From JBCCEV01 sp039030125 (GTDB taxonomy: Bacteria > Pseudomonadota > Gammaproteobacteria > Ga0077536): 21,945 nt of DNA. Where the stretch lies: the NCBI GenBank assembly GCA_039030125.1, contig JBCCEV010000066.1, positions 1-21,945 of the forward strand. The letters are read 5' to 3'. The notes beneath the pieces are model-generated. The model was given only the letters and a program-made list of their open reading frames with translations. It was not told where the DNA came from and searched no databases. Shown here in pieces: positions 8,081-16,381 of the stretch (the stretch's first letter is position 1; the number at the start of each line of letters is the position of its first letter). The position numbers and the translations under genes were made by a program.

Positions 8081-8632
8081 ATGGCAATCCGCGCGCAAAC
8101 GACATTATTGGCTCGTCTTTGCCTCATCTCGCTCGGGCTGATGGTGTTGGGGCCGGACGGCCGGGCGGCGGACGACAAGACGTTCCAGAACTGGTCGTTG
8201 CGCTGCGATACGGTCACCACCGAAGGTCAAGCCGGCTGTTTTGTCTATCAGGATTTGGTGCTGCGCGAAGATGGCCAACGGGTAATGCAATTCGCGGTAG
8301 GTTATGTCCAGGGAACCAACGCGCCCGTTGCATTGCTGAGTCTGCCCCTTGGAATTTCACTGCCGCCCGGCGCGCAACTGGAGATCCCTGAGCGCGAGCC
8401 CATTGAGATTACGATCGAACGCTGCGATCCGACAGGCTGTCGCGGTGGTTTTCGGATTGAAGACGAACTGCTCGCAGCGCTGCTCGCCGCGCAGACGATG
8501 ACCATCACGTTTCACGATAGAAATCGTAAGCCGATTCAAGTGCCTTTATCGATGGCCGGATTCACGGCGGGATTCGCGGCTCTGCCCGACGCTGGTGAGT
8601 TGCCCAGCGCTCTAGCTAGACCCTCTTTATAG
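8081..8632 (+). CDS. Secreted invasion-associated locus B (IalB) family protein
   Basis: A 183-residue exported protein. The first ~30 residues are a Sec signal peptide: basic start, hydrophobic LCLISLGLMVLG, and a likely cut near GRAA. The mature part has IalB-family features: FQNWSLRCDT, then a Cys pair context in GQAGCFVYQ, then ISLPPGAQLEI and an IERCDPTGCRGGFRI segment near the second Cys pair, suggesting two disulfides. IalB was named from Bartonella, but the family is common in non-pathogenic proteobacteria and its molecular role is unknown. The terminal ~14 residues run past the usual end of the fold and overlap the opposing SDR gene by 97 bases. The ATG at 8081 has only a weak GGA upstream. 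Confidence 0.85.
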   Translation: MAIRAQTTLLARLCLISLGLMVLGPDGRAADDKTFQNWSLRCDTVTTEGQAGCFVYQDLVLREDGQRVMQFAVGYVQGTNAPVALLSLPLGISLPPGAQLEIPEREPIEITIERCDPTGCRGGFRIEDELLAALLAAQTMTITFHDRNRKPIQVPLSMAGFTAGFAALPDAGELPSALARPSL

Positions 8633-9438
8633 CTGCCAATCGCCGGGCGCCAGCCAAGGCGCTCAAAACTAAGTTGCGGATCACAAGTGCGCGACCCCCG
8701 CACCCGTGTTGCCCCGGCGAATTGCGGCGCCGGCGCTCCCAGCAACTCAGCGGTATGCGCATAAAGGTGCTTGCGCAACACAGGCGACCCATCGGTGACG
8801 AGTTCAACCGCATAGGCATGCTTTGATTCAGCATGCGCGGTCAGCGCGGCCGCGGCATCATCGACATAAATTAGGTTGATCGTTTCATCACCGTTGCCAT
8901 CGAAGGATTCACCAGCGCGAAGCTGACGTTCGCCGATGATACGGCCGGGGCCGTATAGCCCGGCGAGACGGCAGATCCGAACCATTGACCCCAAGCGCTG
9001 CCACGCGCGTTCAATGCCGAAAATACGGCGGGCCCGATCATTGTCCAATTTTGGAATCGTTGCCGCACTCACTTGCTCTCCAAGACCCTCTCCATAGACA
9101 CCGGTGCTTGAAGCCACCACGATTCGCGCCAATCGTTCCTCAAACGCGTATCTCAATACTTCTATAACGGTATCGAGGTGTCCGTCGGCAAGTGCCGATG
9201 GCGGCAATAAAAAAAACACCCTGATTTGATCATGGCGCACATAATCCCGAAGTGCGGCAGCGAAAACGCGGTTATCGAAGATGTCGACGGCGCGTGGATG
9301 AGCCCCGCAGTTCTCCAATCTTGCATGTCGAGCGTTGGACCGAGTTAGCGCGCCGACCTCTAACCCTGCCCCGCGCAACTGCTCGGCGAGAACGCAACCG
9401 ACAAATCCCGCCCCAATTATCAAATTGAAATACTGCAT
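8536..9438 (-). CDS. NAD(P)-binding SDR/epimerase-like protein (YeeZ-like)
   Basis: A 300-residue Rossmann-fold protein of the extended short-chain dehydrogenase group. The dinucleotide-binding glycine motif is GAGFVG (9-14). The VVASSTGVYG segment matches the catalytic-serine strand of epimerases, and LAGLYGPGR matches the later conserved loop. The usual YxxxK active pair is not seen where it is expected: the stretch after IPKLDNDRARR has no Tyr. It resembles the YeeZ-type proteins, whose substrates are unknown. The ATG at 9438 was chosen because the Rossmann strand begins there; the longer frame upstream adds unlike residues. The last ~27 residues extend past the expected domain end and lie antisense to the IalB gene. 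It is divergent from icd. Confidence 0.75.
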   Translation of the reverse strand: MQYFNLIIGAGFVGCVLAEQLRGAGLEVGALTRSNARHARLENCGAHPRAVDIFDNRVFAAALRDYVRHDQIRVFFLLPPSALADGHLDTVIEVLRYAFEERLARIVVASSTGVYGEGLGEQVSAATIPKLDNDRARRIFGIERAWQRLGSMVRICRLAGLYGPGRIIGERQLRAGESFDGNGDETINLIYVDDAAAALTAHAESKHAYAVELVTDGSPVLRKHLYAHTAELLGAPAPQFAGATRVRGSRTCDPQLSFERLGWRPAIGSYKEGLARALGNSPASGRAANPAVNPAIDKGT

Positions 9439-9495
9439 TGGACACCAACGCCGAATGAGGGGCGCGAAAGAGTAAAACTTAGGGTTGTGGGGGCA

Positions 9496-9504
9496 TGGTA
9501 TCAT
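9496..9504 (+). promoter_or_regulatory. Candidate extended -10 promoter for icd-aceK
   Basis: TGGTATCAT carries a TGn extension before a TATCAT -10 box, 49 bases upstream of the icd start. The matching -35 position (AACTTA-like) is poor, which extended -10 promoters tolerate. Pattern-based only. Confidence 0.35.
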
Positions 9505-9540
9505 CCGCGAACGAGTTCTTTTGTTGGCCTCATAGCAGGG

Positions 9541-9546
9541 GGAGGA
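9541..9546 (+). promoter_or_regulatory. Ribosome binding site supporting the TTG start of icd
   Basis: GGAGGA, within a longer purine-rich run, lies six bases before the TTG at 9553. It supports initiation at this rare start codon; no ATG lies nearby in the same frame. Confidence 0.75.
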
Positions 9547-9552
9547 TAGGCT

Positions 9553-10848
9553 TTGACTGCACCTTTCGAAGTTCCGCAAGACGGTGCAAAGATCACCATT
9601 TCGAACGGCAAGCTAAACGTTCCGGACAATCCGATTTTGCCCTTTATCGAGGGCGACGGTATCGGACCCGATGTGTGGCGCGCGGCGAGTCGCGTACTGG
9701 ATGCCTCGGTCGCGAAAGCCTACGGCGGCAACCGAACGATTCACTGGATGGAAATCTTAGCTGGCGAAAAGGCTCATAATCAGACTGGTTCGTGGTTACC
9801 AGAAGAAAGTTTGGACGCCTGCCGAGAGTATTTGGTGGCCATCAAAGGGCCTCTAACCACCCCCATCGGCGGCGGTATCCGCTCTCTGAACGTGGCGTTA
9901 CGCCAGATCTTGGATCTTTACGTCTGCCTGCGACCCGTGCGCTGGTTTGCTGGCGTCCCGTCACCAGTGCGCAGTCCTCAAAACGTCGACATGGTGATTT
10001 TTCGCGAGAACACGGAGGATATCTACGCCGGCATCGAATTCGAGGAAGGCACCCAGGAGAATAAAAAGTTTCTCGAGATACTTGAGCAAACGTTTCCAGA
10101 TCTGCATAAGAAAATTCGATTCCCGGGCTCCGCGGGGATCGGCATCAAGCCGGTTTCAAAGGAGGGCACCTCGCGCTTGGTGAAAGCGGCCATTCAATAC
10201 GCGATCGATAACCAACGTAAAAGTGTCACCTTTGTCCACAAAGGGAACATCATGAAATTCACCGAAGGCGCCTTTCGGAACTGGGGTTACGAACTTGCCG
10301 AAGGTGAATTCGCCGACCACACCTATACCTGGGACCAATACGATCGAACGGCTGCCAAAGATGGCGGGGCCGCGGCCAACGAAGAGCAATCCGCGGCACT
10401 CGCGAGCGGCAAAATATTGGTCAAAGACGCGATCGCCGATATCACGCTCCAGCAAGTTCTAACGCGCCCAACGGAATTCGACGTTATCGCAACGATGAAT
10501 CTAAATGGTGACTATCTGTCCGATGCCTTGGCGGCGCAAGTCGGCGGTATTGGGATCGCGCCGGGCGGCAATATCAACTACGACACCGGTCACGCCATCT
10601 TCGAAGCCACGCACGGCACCGCGCCCAAATACGCTAATCAAGACAAGGTTAACCCCGGTTCGGTGTTGCTCTCCGGAGAGATGATGCTGCGGTATATGGG
10701 ATGGCCCGAGGCCGCTGACCTCATCATCAGCGCCATGGACAAAACCATCAGCGAAAAAACGGTGACCTATGATTTCGCTCGCTTGATGCCCGAGGCCAAC
10801 GAAGTCAAATGCAGCGAGTTCGCAGACGCTCTGATCGCCAATCTATAA
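9553..10848 (+). CDS. icd: NADP-dependent isocitrate dehydrogenase
   Basis: Oxidative decarboxylation of isocitrate to 2-oxoglutarate in the TCA cycle. The 431-residue protein aligns end to end with the E. coli Icd type (416 residues): IEGDGIGPDVW near the start, GPLTTPIGGGIRSLNVALRQ (99-118), RENTEDIYAGIE, HKGNIMKFTEG and the NAD(P)-site region GGNINYDTGHAIFEATHGTAPKYA. Ser111 in GGGIRSLN corresponds to Ser113 of the E. coli enzyme, the site phosphorylated by AceK. The reading frame starts at a TTG backed by a strong ribosome binding site. aceK follows after 18 bases, so substrate and regulator are made together. Cytoplasmic homodimer by family. Confidence 0.97.
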   Translation: MTAPFEVPQDGAKITISNGKLNVPDNPILPFIEGDGIGPDVWRAASRVLDASVAKAYGGNRTIHWMEILAGEKAHNQTGSWLPEESLDACREYLVAIKGPLTTPIGGGIRSLNVALRQILDLYVCLRPVRWFAGVPSPVRSPQNVDMVIFRENTEDIYAGIEFEEGTQENKKFLEILEQTFPDLHKKIRFPGSAGIGIKPVSKEGTSRLVKAAIQYAIDNQRKSVTFVHKGNIMKFTEGAFRNWGYELAEGEFADHTYTWDQYDRTAAKDGGAAANEEQSAALASGKILVKDAIADITLQQVLTRPTEFDVIATMNLNGDYLSDALAAQVGGIGIAPGGNINYDTGHAIFEATHGTAPKYANQDKVNPGSVLLSGEMMLRYMGWPEAADLIISAMDKTISEKTVTYDFARLMPEANEVKCSEFADALIANL

Positions 10849-10866
10849 GCAGCCCGGACCCTAAAA

Positions 10867-12630
10867 GTGCATGCTCAGCTCGACGAAGCTAGCGTTGTCC
10901 AGGCCGCACAAAATATCCATCTAGCGTTCGCGAACTACAACAGTAATTTCCGCCGCATCAGCAGGCGCGCGCGCGACCGCTTTGAACAACGCGATTGGTT
11001 AGGCGGGCGGCGTGATCTCAGCGAACGGATAGAACTTTACGAAAAATCCGTGATGCGCAGCGTCGGCGCGCTGCGCCGCGAGCACGGGGCGGTTATCGAG
11101 GGGACTGATTTCTGGCAGGCCGTGCAGCCACTTTACTGGACCCGCACTGACGATATTCCCGACGGCGAGTTCGCGAAAACGTTTTTCAATTCGGTCCGGC
11201 GCGGCCTGCTGCGCGAACTCGATCAAGATCCGACAACCGTCTCGGACACGGCCGACGTGGTATCGAAAGAATCCCCCACTCGCTACCCCACTCAGCCTCT
11301 ACACTATATTTGCTGGAACAATTTTGAAGCTCAACTCGAAAAAATCTTCGAGGATTTCAAATTCAATACCGCTTACGCCGATCGCGCGGCGGACATCGAG
11401 TACATCCGCGCGATGGCTGCCAACCGTATTGGCGAGCAGCATTTAAGTGACCAGTCGATCCGACGCATCGAAATGATCCATGATGTGTTCTTCCAATCCA
11501 TGCGGGCCTTCTTGGTCGGCAAATTATTCTGGGCTGATCAGAGTTGTCCGTTCATTGTCGTATTCGAAAACGCCGCCGAGGGCGTTCGCGTCGAAGCGGT
11601 GCTGATGACGAGCGACGAAGTGAGCGTGTTATTCGGATACACGCGTTCGTATTTTTTCGTCGACATCGACCCCGTAGAAGGCGCGGTACAGTTCATTAAG
11701 TCGATGGTGCCCCATAAACCTATCGACGAAATCTATACCGTGTTGGGCCGGGCACGACAGGGCAAAACCGAGCGCTACAGATCCTTCACAACCCATTTGC
11801 ACGGCTGTGACGATCGTTTTGTGATTGCCGAGGGCGACCGTGGCCTCGTGATGTTCGTCTTCACGCTGCCGTCCTACGATCTGGTTTTCAAAATTATTCG
11901 CGATAACTTTGGCTATCCTAAAAATGTAAGCCATGAGGAGGTAAAGAAGAAATATCGTCTAGTATTTCAACATGATCGGGCGGGCCGCCTTATCGACACT
12001 CAAGAGTTCAGGAACATCGAGTTTCCAAAATACAAATTCTCGCCTGACTTGCTTGACGAGATGCTGGCTGATTTATCCCATACCGTGCACGTCGATGGCG
12101 ACCAGGTTGTCTTCGATCATATTTACACGGAGCGACGCCTGATCCCGCTCAACCTTTATCTGCGCAACAGCCCGCAGGCGGCAGCTCAGGCGGCGATAAT
12201 CGATTACGGCCAGGCCATTACCGACCTCGCGCTAACAAACATATTTCCTGGCGATCTACTACTCAAAAACTTCGGCGTATCGCGCCTAGGGCGTGTGATT
12301 TTTTACGACTATGACGAACTGACCCTGGTTACCGACTGTAACTTTCGTGACGTCCCACAGGCCCGATCGTTGGAGGACGAAATGCGCGCCGAAAGCTGGT
12401 TTCATGTTGACGACGACGATATCTTCCCAGAGGAGTTCCATCGCTTCCTGCCGATCGAGCCTGCCCTGATGGATGCCTTCATGCAGCATCACGGTAATCT
12501 GATGACCGCCAATTGGTGGCGAGACATTAAGTCGTTGCATCTGGGCAACGCGGCACCTGAGGTTGCGCCCTATTACGGTTTAACCGCGGGACGCTACGAT
12601 CAGAAAGCCGGACGTATCTACCAAACCTAG
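10867..12630 (+). CDS. aceK: Isocitrate dehydrogenase kinase/phosphatase
   Basis: A bifunctional enzyme that phosphorylates and dephosphorylates Icd, throttling the TCA cycle so isocitrate enters the glyoxylate shunt. The 587-residue length matches AceK (about 580). The N-terminal regulatory half is helical. The kinase-like half carries the family motifs: GDRGLVMFVFTLPSYD (323-338), VFKII with the probable ATP Lys342, HDRAGR (369-374), NIFPGDLLLKNFG (458-470, Asp463) and GRVIFYDYDEL (475-485, Asp481). These residues appear intact, so the enzyme should be active. The start is GTG with GGA eight bases upstream; an ATG at 10871 is out of frame. Its target icd lies 18 bases upstream. In E. coli, aceK instead ends the aceBAK operon; no aceA or aceB is seen here. 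Confidence 0.96.
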   Translation: MHAQLDEASVVQAAQNIHLAFANYNSNFRRISRRARDRFEQRDWLGGRRDLSERIELYEKSVMRSVGALRREHGAVIEGTDFWQAVQPLYWTRTDDIPDGEFAKTFFNSVRRGLLRELDQDPTTVSDTADVVSKESPTRYPTQPLHYICWNNFEAQLEKIFEDFKFNTAYADRAADIEYIRAMAANRIGEQHLSDQSIRRIEMIHDVFFQSMRAFLVGKLFWADQSCPFIVVFENAAEGVRVEAVLMTSDEVSVLFGYTRSYFFVDIDPVEGAVQFIKSMVPHKPIDEIYTVLGRARQGKTERYRSFTTHLHGCDDRFVIAEGDRGLVMFVFTLPSYDLVFKIIRDNFGYPKNVSHEEVKKKYRLVFQHDRAGRLIDTQEFRNIEFPKYKFSPDLLDEMLADLSHTVHVDGDQVVFDHIYTERRLIPLNLYLRNSPQAAAQAAIIDYGQAITDLALTNIFPGDLLLKNFGVSRLGRVIFYDYDELTLVTDCNFRDVPQARSLEDEMRAESWFHVDDDDIFPEEFHRFLPIEPALMDAFMQHHGNLMTANWWRDIKSLHLGNAAPEVAPYYGLTAGRYDQKAGRIYQT

Positions 12631-12710
12631 AAGCCAGATGCCGTATTCCTAGCGTTTGCGGCGCGAGGCGGATATTATCGCGCGCCACGCGTGATCTCAC
12701 AGGTTAGCGA

Positions 12711-13772
12711 ATGCTCCAAACAACGGACGATGTCCGTATCGAGAATCTTCGACCTCTACTGCCACCGGCGATATTGATTGAGGAGATCCCGGTCACCGAG
12801 CAAGCCTCCAATGTTGTGGCGAACGCACGGCGTGCTACCGATTCGATCATAAAAGGAAGCGACGACCGACTTTTAGTTGTCTGCGGGCCGTGCTCCATCC
12901 ACGATACCCGAGCCGCACTCGAATACGCCGACCGCTTGCACAGTTTGGTTGCAGAAACAGCCGATGCGCTCTTCATTGTCATGCGCGTCTATTTCGAGAA
13001 GCCGCGGACAACCATTGGCTGGAAGGGGCTCATCAACGATCCGAATCTTGATGGCAGCTTCGATATCAACAAAGGATTGCGAACCGCGCGTCAGTTGCTA
13101 CTCGATCTCGCGCATCGAGGCCTGCCAGCCGGTACTGAATTCCTCGATGTCATCACACCCCAGCACGTCGCCGATTTAATCTCCTGGGGCGCAATTGGCG
13201 CACGCACCACAGAAAGCCAGGTACACCGTGAGTTAGCATCGGGCTTGTCCATGCCAATCGGTTTCAAAAACGGCACTGACGGCAACATCCAGATCGCGCT
13301 TGACGCCATCGGCGCCGCCAAAAACCCTCACCATTTTCTGTCGGTAACAAAACTGGGGACTGCTGCAATCGTGACAACCGCCGGCAATGATGCTTGCCAC
13401 GTGATCCTGCGCGGCTCGAGTGCAGGCCCTAATTTCGACGCCGAGTCGGTCGCCGAAACCGCCGCCAAGCTTGCCCGCTCGGGACAAATCGATCGCGTCA
13501 TGATCGATTGCAGTCACGGCAACAGCCGCAAGGATCATGAACAGCAACCTAGTGTTGCCGCAGCGATCGCCGAGCAGATCGCACAAGGCTCTCATTTAAT
13601 CAGCGGCGTAATGCTGGAGAGCCATCTCAAAGAGGGGAAACAGAATCACGCCGACGGAACGCCCTTGGTTTATGGGCAAAGCATCACCGATGCGTGCATG
13701 TCATGGGAGACGACTGAACCCGTATTGGCACAGCTCGCAGACGCGGTTCGCGCACGGCGCCAGAACTCTTGA
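12711..13772 (+). CDS. 3-deoxy-7-phosphoheptulonate (DAHP) synthase, AroF/G/H type
   Basis: Condenses phosphoenolpyruvate and erythrose 4-phosphate in the first step of the shikimate pathway. The 353-residue length matches class I-alpha enzymes (348-356). Motifs include LLPPAILIEEIP, CGPCSIHD, RVYFEKPRTTIGWKGLINDP, SWGAIGARTTESQVHRELASG, GFKNGTDG, CSHGNS and YGQSITDACMSWE. The N-terminus resembles AroG, the C-terminal half also resembles AroF and AroH, so the feedback amino acid cannot be assigned. The ATG at 12711 has AGG eight bases before it. The stop is two bases from the ATG of the following binding-protein gene. Either the operon starts here, or aroG lends its transcription to the importer genes. 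Confidence 0.95.
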   Translation: MLQTTDDVRIENLRPLLPPAILIEEIPVTEQASNVVANARRATDSIIKGSDDRLLVVCGPCSIHDTRAALEYADRLHSLVAETADALFIVMRVYFEKPRTTIGWKGLINDPNLDGSFDINKGLRTARQLLLDLAHRGLPAGTEFLDVITPQHVADLISWGAIGARTTESQVHRELASGLSMPIGFKNGTDGNIQIALDAIGAAKNPHHFLSVTKLGTAAIVTTAGNDACHVILRGSSAGPNFDAESVAETAAKLARSGQIDRVMIDCSHGNSRKDHEQQPSVAAAIAEQIAQGSHLISGVMLESHLKEGKQNHADGTPLVYGQSITDACMSWETTEPVLAQLADAVRARRQNS

Positions 13773-13774
13773 CG

Positions 13775-14584
13775 ATGCGGCGCGTCTTGGCGTCGCTCCT
13801 GGCCGTTTTTTTTATTGGCGCCGCGAGCGCCACCGTTCGTGTGGTGTCGCTCAACCTGTGCACTGATTCGATGTTGTTCGAATTAGCTGATCACCAGCAA
13901 ATCGCGTCGGTTTCTTATCTTTCGCGAGACTCAAATCTCTCACCGCACGCGCGGCGTGCCGCCGCGCTGCCCGTCAATTACGGTGGCATCGAAGAAATCC
14001 TATTGTCACGACCAGATCTTGTCATTACCGGCTCGAACACCTCGCTCTATAGCGCCGCCCTAGCCCGTGACCGGGGGCTGCAAGTCGCGATATTCGACCC
14101 TGCATCCACGCTAGAAGGCTATTGGAAAAACCTTCAACGTTTGGCGGACTTACTCGGCCACCGCGAACGGGCGAGTAACCTCATCAAAGCAATGCAGACG
14201 CGTCTTCAGGCACTCCCTGAGCCGGATACTAATCATCCGCGCCACGTCTTGATCTATCTTCCAAACGGTTACAGCCCGGGGCGCGGGACACTGCCAGACG
14301 ATCTGATTCGTCTGAGCCACGGGCACAATGCTGCCGAAACCTCCTTCCCTGGCCAGCACACGATCTCCCTCGAAGCGCTGCTCATCACCCAGACGCTCGA
14401 TCTGATCGTGTTCGCAAGCCACCAAAGTCCCACGGCGTCACTCGCCCGTCAGCACCTTGAACATCCCGCGTTCGGCGCGATGCCACGCGTCAAACGCCTG
14501 GAAGTGCTCCAGCAGACGATGACCTGCGGAGGCGCTGTCAACCTGATCGCGATCGAAGCGATAAACGCGGCTCTCAGGCAATGA
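13775..14584 (+). CDS. Periplasmic metal-complex/corrinoid binding protein (BtuF/FecB-like)
   Basis: The substrate-capturing component of the FecCD/BtuC-type importer encoded next. The first ~20 residues form a Sec signal peptide (RRVLASLLAVFFIGAASA) with an ASA cleavage site and no lipobox, so it is probably soluble in the periplasm. The mature part starts RVVSLNLCTDSMLFEL, typical of the helical-backbone metal receptor family, followed by GGIEEILLSRPDLVI and a final CGGAVNLIAIEAINAAL helix. About 250 mature residues fits the family. The ATG at 13775 gives a proper signal peptide; a TTG at 13769, overlapping the upstream stop, is the alternative. The stop overlaps the permease ATG by four bases. 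Ligand may be B12, haem or a siderophore; no riboswitch or Fur box was seen to decide. Confidence 0.85.
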   Translation: MRRVLASLLAVFFIGAASATVRVVSLNLCTDSMLFELADHQQIASVSYLSRDSNLSPHARRAAALPVNYGGIEEILLSRPDLVITGSNTSLYSAALARDRGLQVAIFDPASTLEGYWKNLQRLADLLGHRERASNLIKAMQTRLQALPEPDTNHPRHVLIYLPNGYSPGRGTLPDDLIRLSHGHNAAETSFPGQHTISLEALLITQTLDLIVFASHQSPTASLARQHLEHPAFGAMPRVKRLEVLQQTMTCGGAVNLIAIEAINAALRQ

Positions 14585-15597
14585 AGGCTAAGACCCGTAA
14601 ACCTTGGCTAGCGCTCAATGCGCAAACCTATTTGGTGTTGTCGTTGAGCATTCCTGTGTTGTTTTTCCTTCATTTGAGTATTGGACCAGCGTCGAAAACC
14701 GTTTTCTCTTTATTACCGTCATTGATCCAATCAACAGATGACGAACTTGCGCTCATTCTTTTGCAGATCCGTCTCCCGCGGGCATTGCTGGCCTTACTGA
14801 TCGGTATGGGCTTGGGATTATCGGGTGCATGCCTACAGAATCTTTTTCGTAATCCGCTCGCCGAGCCCGGGATCATCGGAGTTTCCGGTTGCGCCGCGCT
14901 TGGCGCAACCGTGGTTTTCTATTCCGGCATGAGTGCGTGGTGGTCTTGGTCGCTGCCCATCGCCGCCATAGTCGGCGCCCTCATGGGGGTCGCGCTGCTT
15001 TATTTGATCGCAGGTTTCAATCATCGTTTAGAAACCTTGATCCTGGCGGGTGTGGCAATCAACAGTTTAGCGGGCGCGCTAACCGTGCTCGCCCACAATC
15101 TTTCGCCCGATCCGTTCGCCGCGTACGAGATGTTTTTTTGGCTGCTGGGTTCCCTTGAAAATCGCAGTATGGCGCACTTCGTGATGGCCGCACCTTTTAT
15201 CATTGCCGGCTCGATATTTTTATTTCTGGTGCGCCGCGAGCTGGATGTCTTAGTTCTCGGCGACGATGTGGCATGCTCGCTTGGCGCATCGCTTAACCGG
15301 ATCCGGCTGGGTGTGATCTTCGGTAGCGCACTAATTATTGGAGCCAGCGTCGCGGTCGCCGGTATCATCGGATTTGTAGGCTTAATTGTTCCGCACATTT
15401 GCCGACAATTCGTCGGCACGCGAACCACACCGCTCATGCTCTCGAGCGCCCTTGCAGGCGGCGCGCTGTTGCTGCTAGCTGATGTAGCCACCCGCGCAAT
15501 GGACCCGGCCGCAGAATTGAAATTAGGGGTGGTCACCGCATTGGCGGGCGCGCCGTTTTTCCTTTTTCTAGTGCTGAGAGCCCGCCAACGTGACTAA
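14581..15597 (+). CDS. FecCD/BtuC-family ABC transporter permease
   Basis: A 338-residue inner-membrane permease with around ten hydrophobic segments, the usual size for the FecCD family importing iron-siderophores, haem or cobalamin. The conserved loop LRNPLAEPGIIGVSGCAALGA-type sequence is present at FRNPLAEPGIIGVSG (about 97-111); the AEPG form resembles BtuC more than most siderophore permeases. The coupling region GLIVPHICRQFVG (about 276-288), which contacts the ATPase, and a final ELKLGVVTALAGAPFF helix are also conserved. It starts within the stop of the binding-protein gene (ATGA) and overlaps the ATPase start by eight bases, so the three parts are translationally coupled. Confidence 0.93.
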   Translation: MKAKTRKPWLALNAQTYLVLSLSIPVLFFLHLSIGPASKTVFSLLPSLIQSTDDELALILLQIRLPRALLALLIGMGLGLSGACLQNLFRNPLAEPGIIGVSGCAALGATVVFYSGMSAWWSWSLPIAAIVGALMGVALLYLIAGFNHRLETLILAGVAINSLAGALTVLAHNLSPDPFAAYEMFFWLLGSLENRSMAHFVMAAPFIIAGSIFLFLVRRELDVLVLGDDVACSLGASLNRIRLGVIFGSALIIGASVAVAGIIGFVGLIVPHICRQFVGTRTTPLMLSSALAGGALLLLADVATRAMDPAAELKLGVVTALAGAPFFLFLVLRARQRD

Positions 15598-16381
15598 TCT
15601 GCAAATCGCGGCTAAATCTGCAATCGTTAACGGTTTTTGCCTTAGCAAAATCAATGCTGTGATTGACTGCGGGGAATTCGTGGGGATTGTCGGACCTAAC
15701 GGCGCGGGCAAATCCACCCTGCTGCGCGTGATCGCTGGACTTACGGAACGCGGCGGATTCCGCGTCGAATACACCAACCGTGCACTCCATGAGATCCCCC
15801 GATTTGAGCACGCAAGGTTGCGGGGCTATTTGCCCCAGAACCCAGATTTTCATTGGCCAGCGAGAGTTTTCGACATTGTCTCCCTGGCGCGATACCCCCA
15901 TCGATACACCGCGGAGAACGAAACTTCGCACACGATTATTGACAACGCGCTGCGAGCGGCGCGGATCGAACAATTGCGGGAACGGATGGTCGATACACTG
16001 TCTGGCGGTGAACGCACTCGCGTGCATCTCGCCCGTTTACTGGCCGGGCAGCATGAGGTTCTGCTTCTCGACGAGCCCACCGCTGACCTCGATGCAAATC
16101 ACGCCAACAGCGCGTTGGATCTGTTAAGACGCGTTGCCAATGACGGTACGATAGTGATCTGCGTTTTGCACGACCTCGATGCAGCTTTGCGCTATGCCGA
16201 CAAAATTCTGTTTATGAACGACGGCACCCAAATCGCCTTTGGCCCACCGGATGATGTCTTAAATGACGCGAACATTTACGCGGGCTTCGCAATGGCCGTC
16301 TCCAGGCATGAGGTAAACGGTGAGTCGCGACTGTTGCTTAGCGGCGCCCGCAATTCTGCAACGCCAGGAGATAACCGATGA
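15590..16381 (+). CDS. ABC transporter ATPase of a metal-complex/corrinoid importer (BtuD/FecE-like)
   Basis: The ATP-hydrolysing partner of the permease. In its 263 residues the nucleotide-binding set is complete: Walker A GPNGAGKS (35-42), Q-loop LPQN (Gln83), ABC signature LSGGE (137-141), Walker B VLLLDE (157-162) and the switch His194 (VLHD). RYPHR at 101-105 corresponds to the ALGRYPH stretch common in FecE/FhuC/HmuV ATPases. The start is GTG inside the 3' end of the permease gene. Its stop overlaps the ATG of the flavin monooxygenase gene (ATGA), and a CAGGAG ribosome binding site for that gene sits within its last codons. Confidence 0.93.
   Translation: MTNLQIAAKSAIVNGFCLSKINAVIDCGEFVGIVGPNGAGKSTLLRVIAGLTERGGFRVEYTNRALHEIPRFEHARLRGYLPQNPDFHWPARVFDIVSLARYPHRYTAENETSHTIIDNALRAARIEQLRERMVDTLSGGERTRVHLARLLAGQHEVLLLDEPTADLDANHANSALDLLRRVANDGTIVICVLHDLDAALRYADKILFMNDGTQIAFGPPDDVLNDANIYAGFAMAVSRHEVNGESRLLLSGARNSATPGDNR

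Noticed and set aside
12660..12686. GGCGCG/CGCGCC inverted repeat between aceK and the DAHP synthase gene, considered as a terminator
   Set aside because: The stem is six bases with a 15-base loop and no T tract follows; GC-rich chance pairing is likely.
12631..12710. Searched upstream of the DAHP synthase/importer operon for a cobalamin riboswitch or Fur box
   Set aside because: The space is only 80 bases and shows neither a conserved B12-box nor an AT-rich Fur palindrome.
15021..15536. A 171-codon minus-strand frame inside the permease gene
   Set aside because: Mirror frame of a hydrophobic membrane protein; it is Ser/Ala/Pro-rich with no motif.
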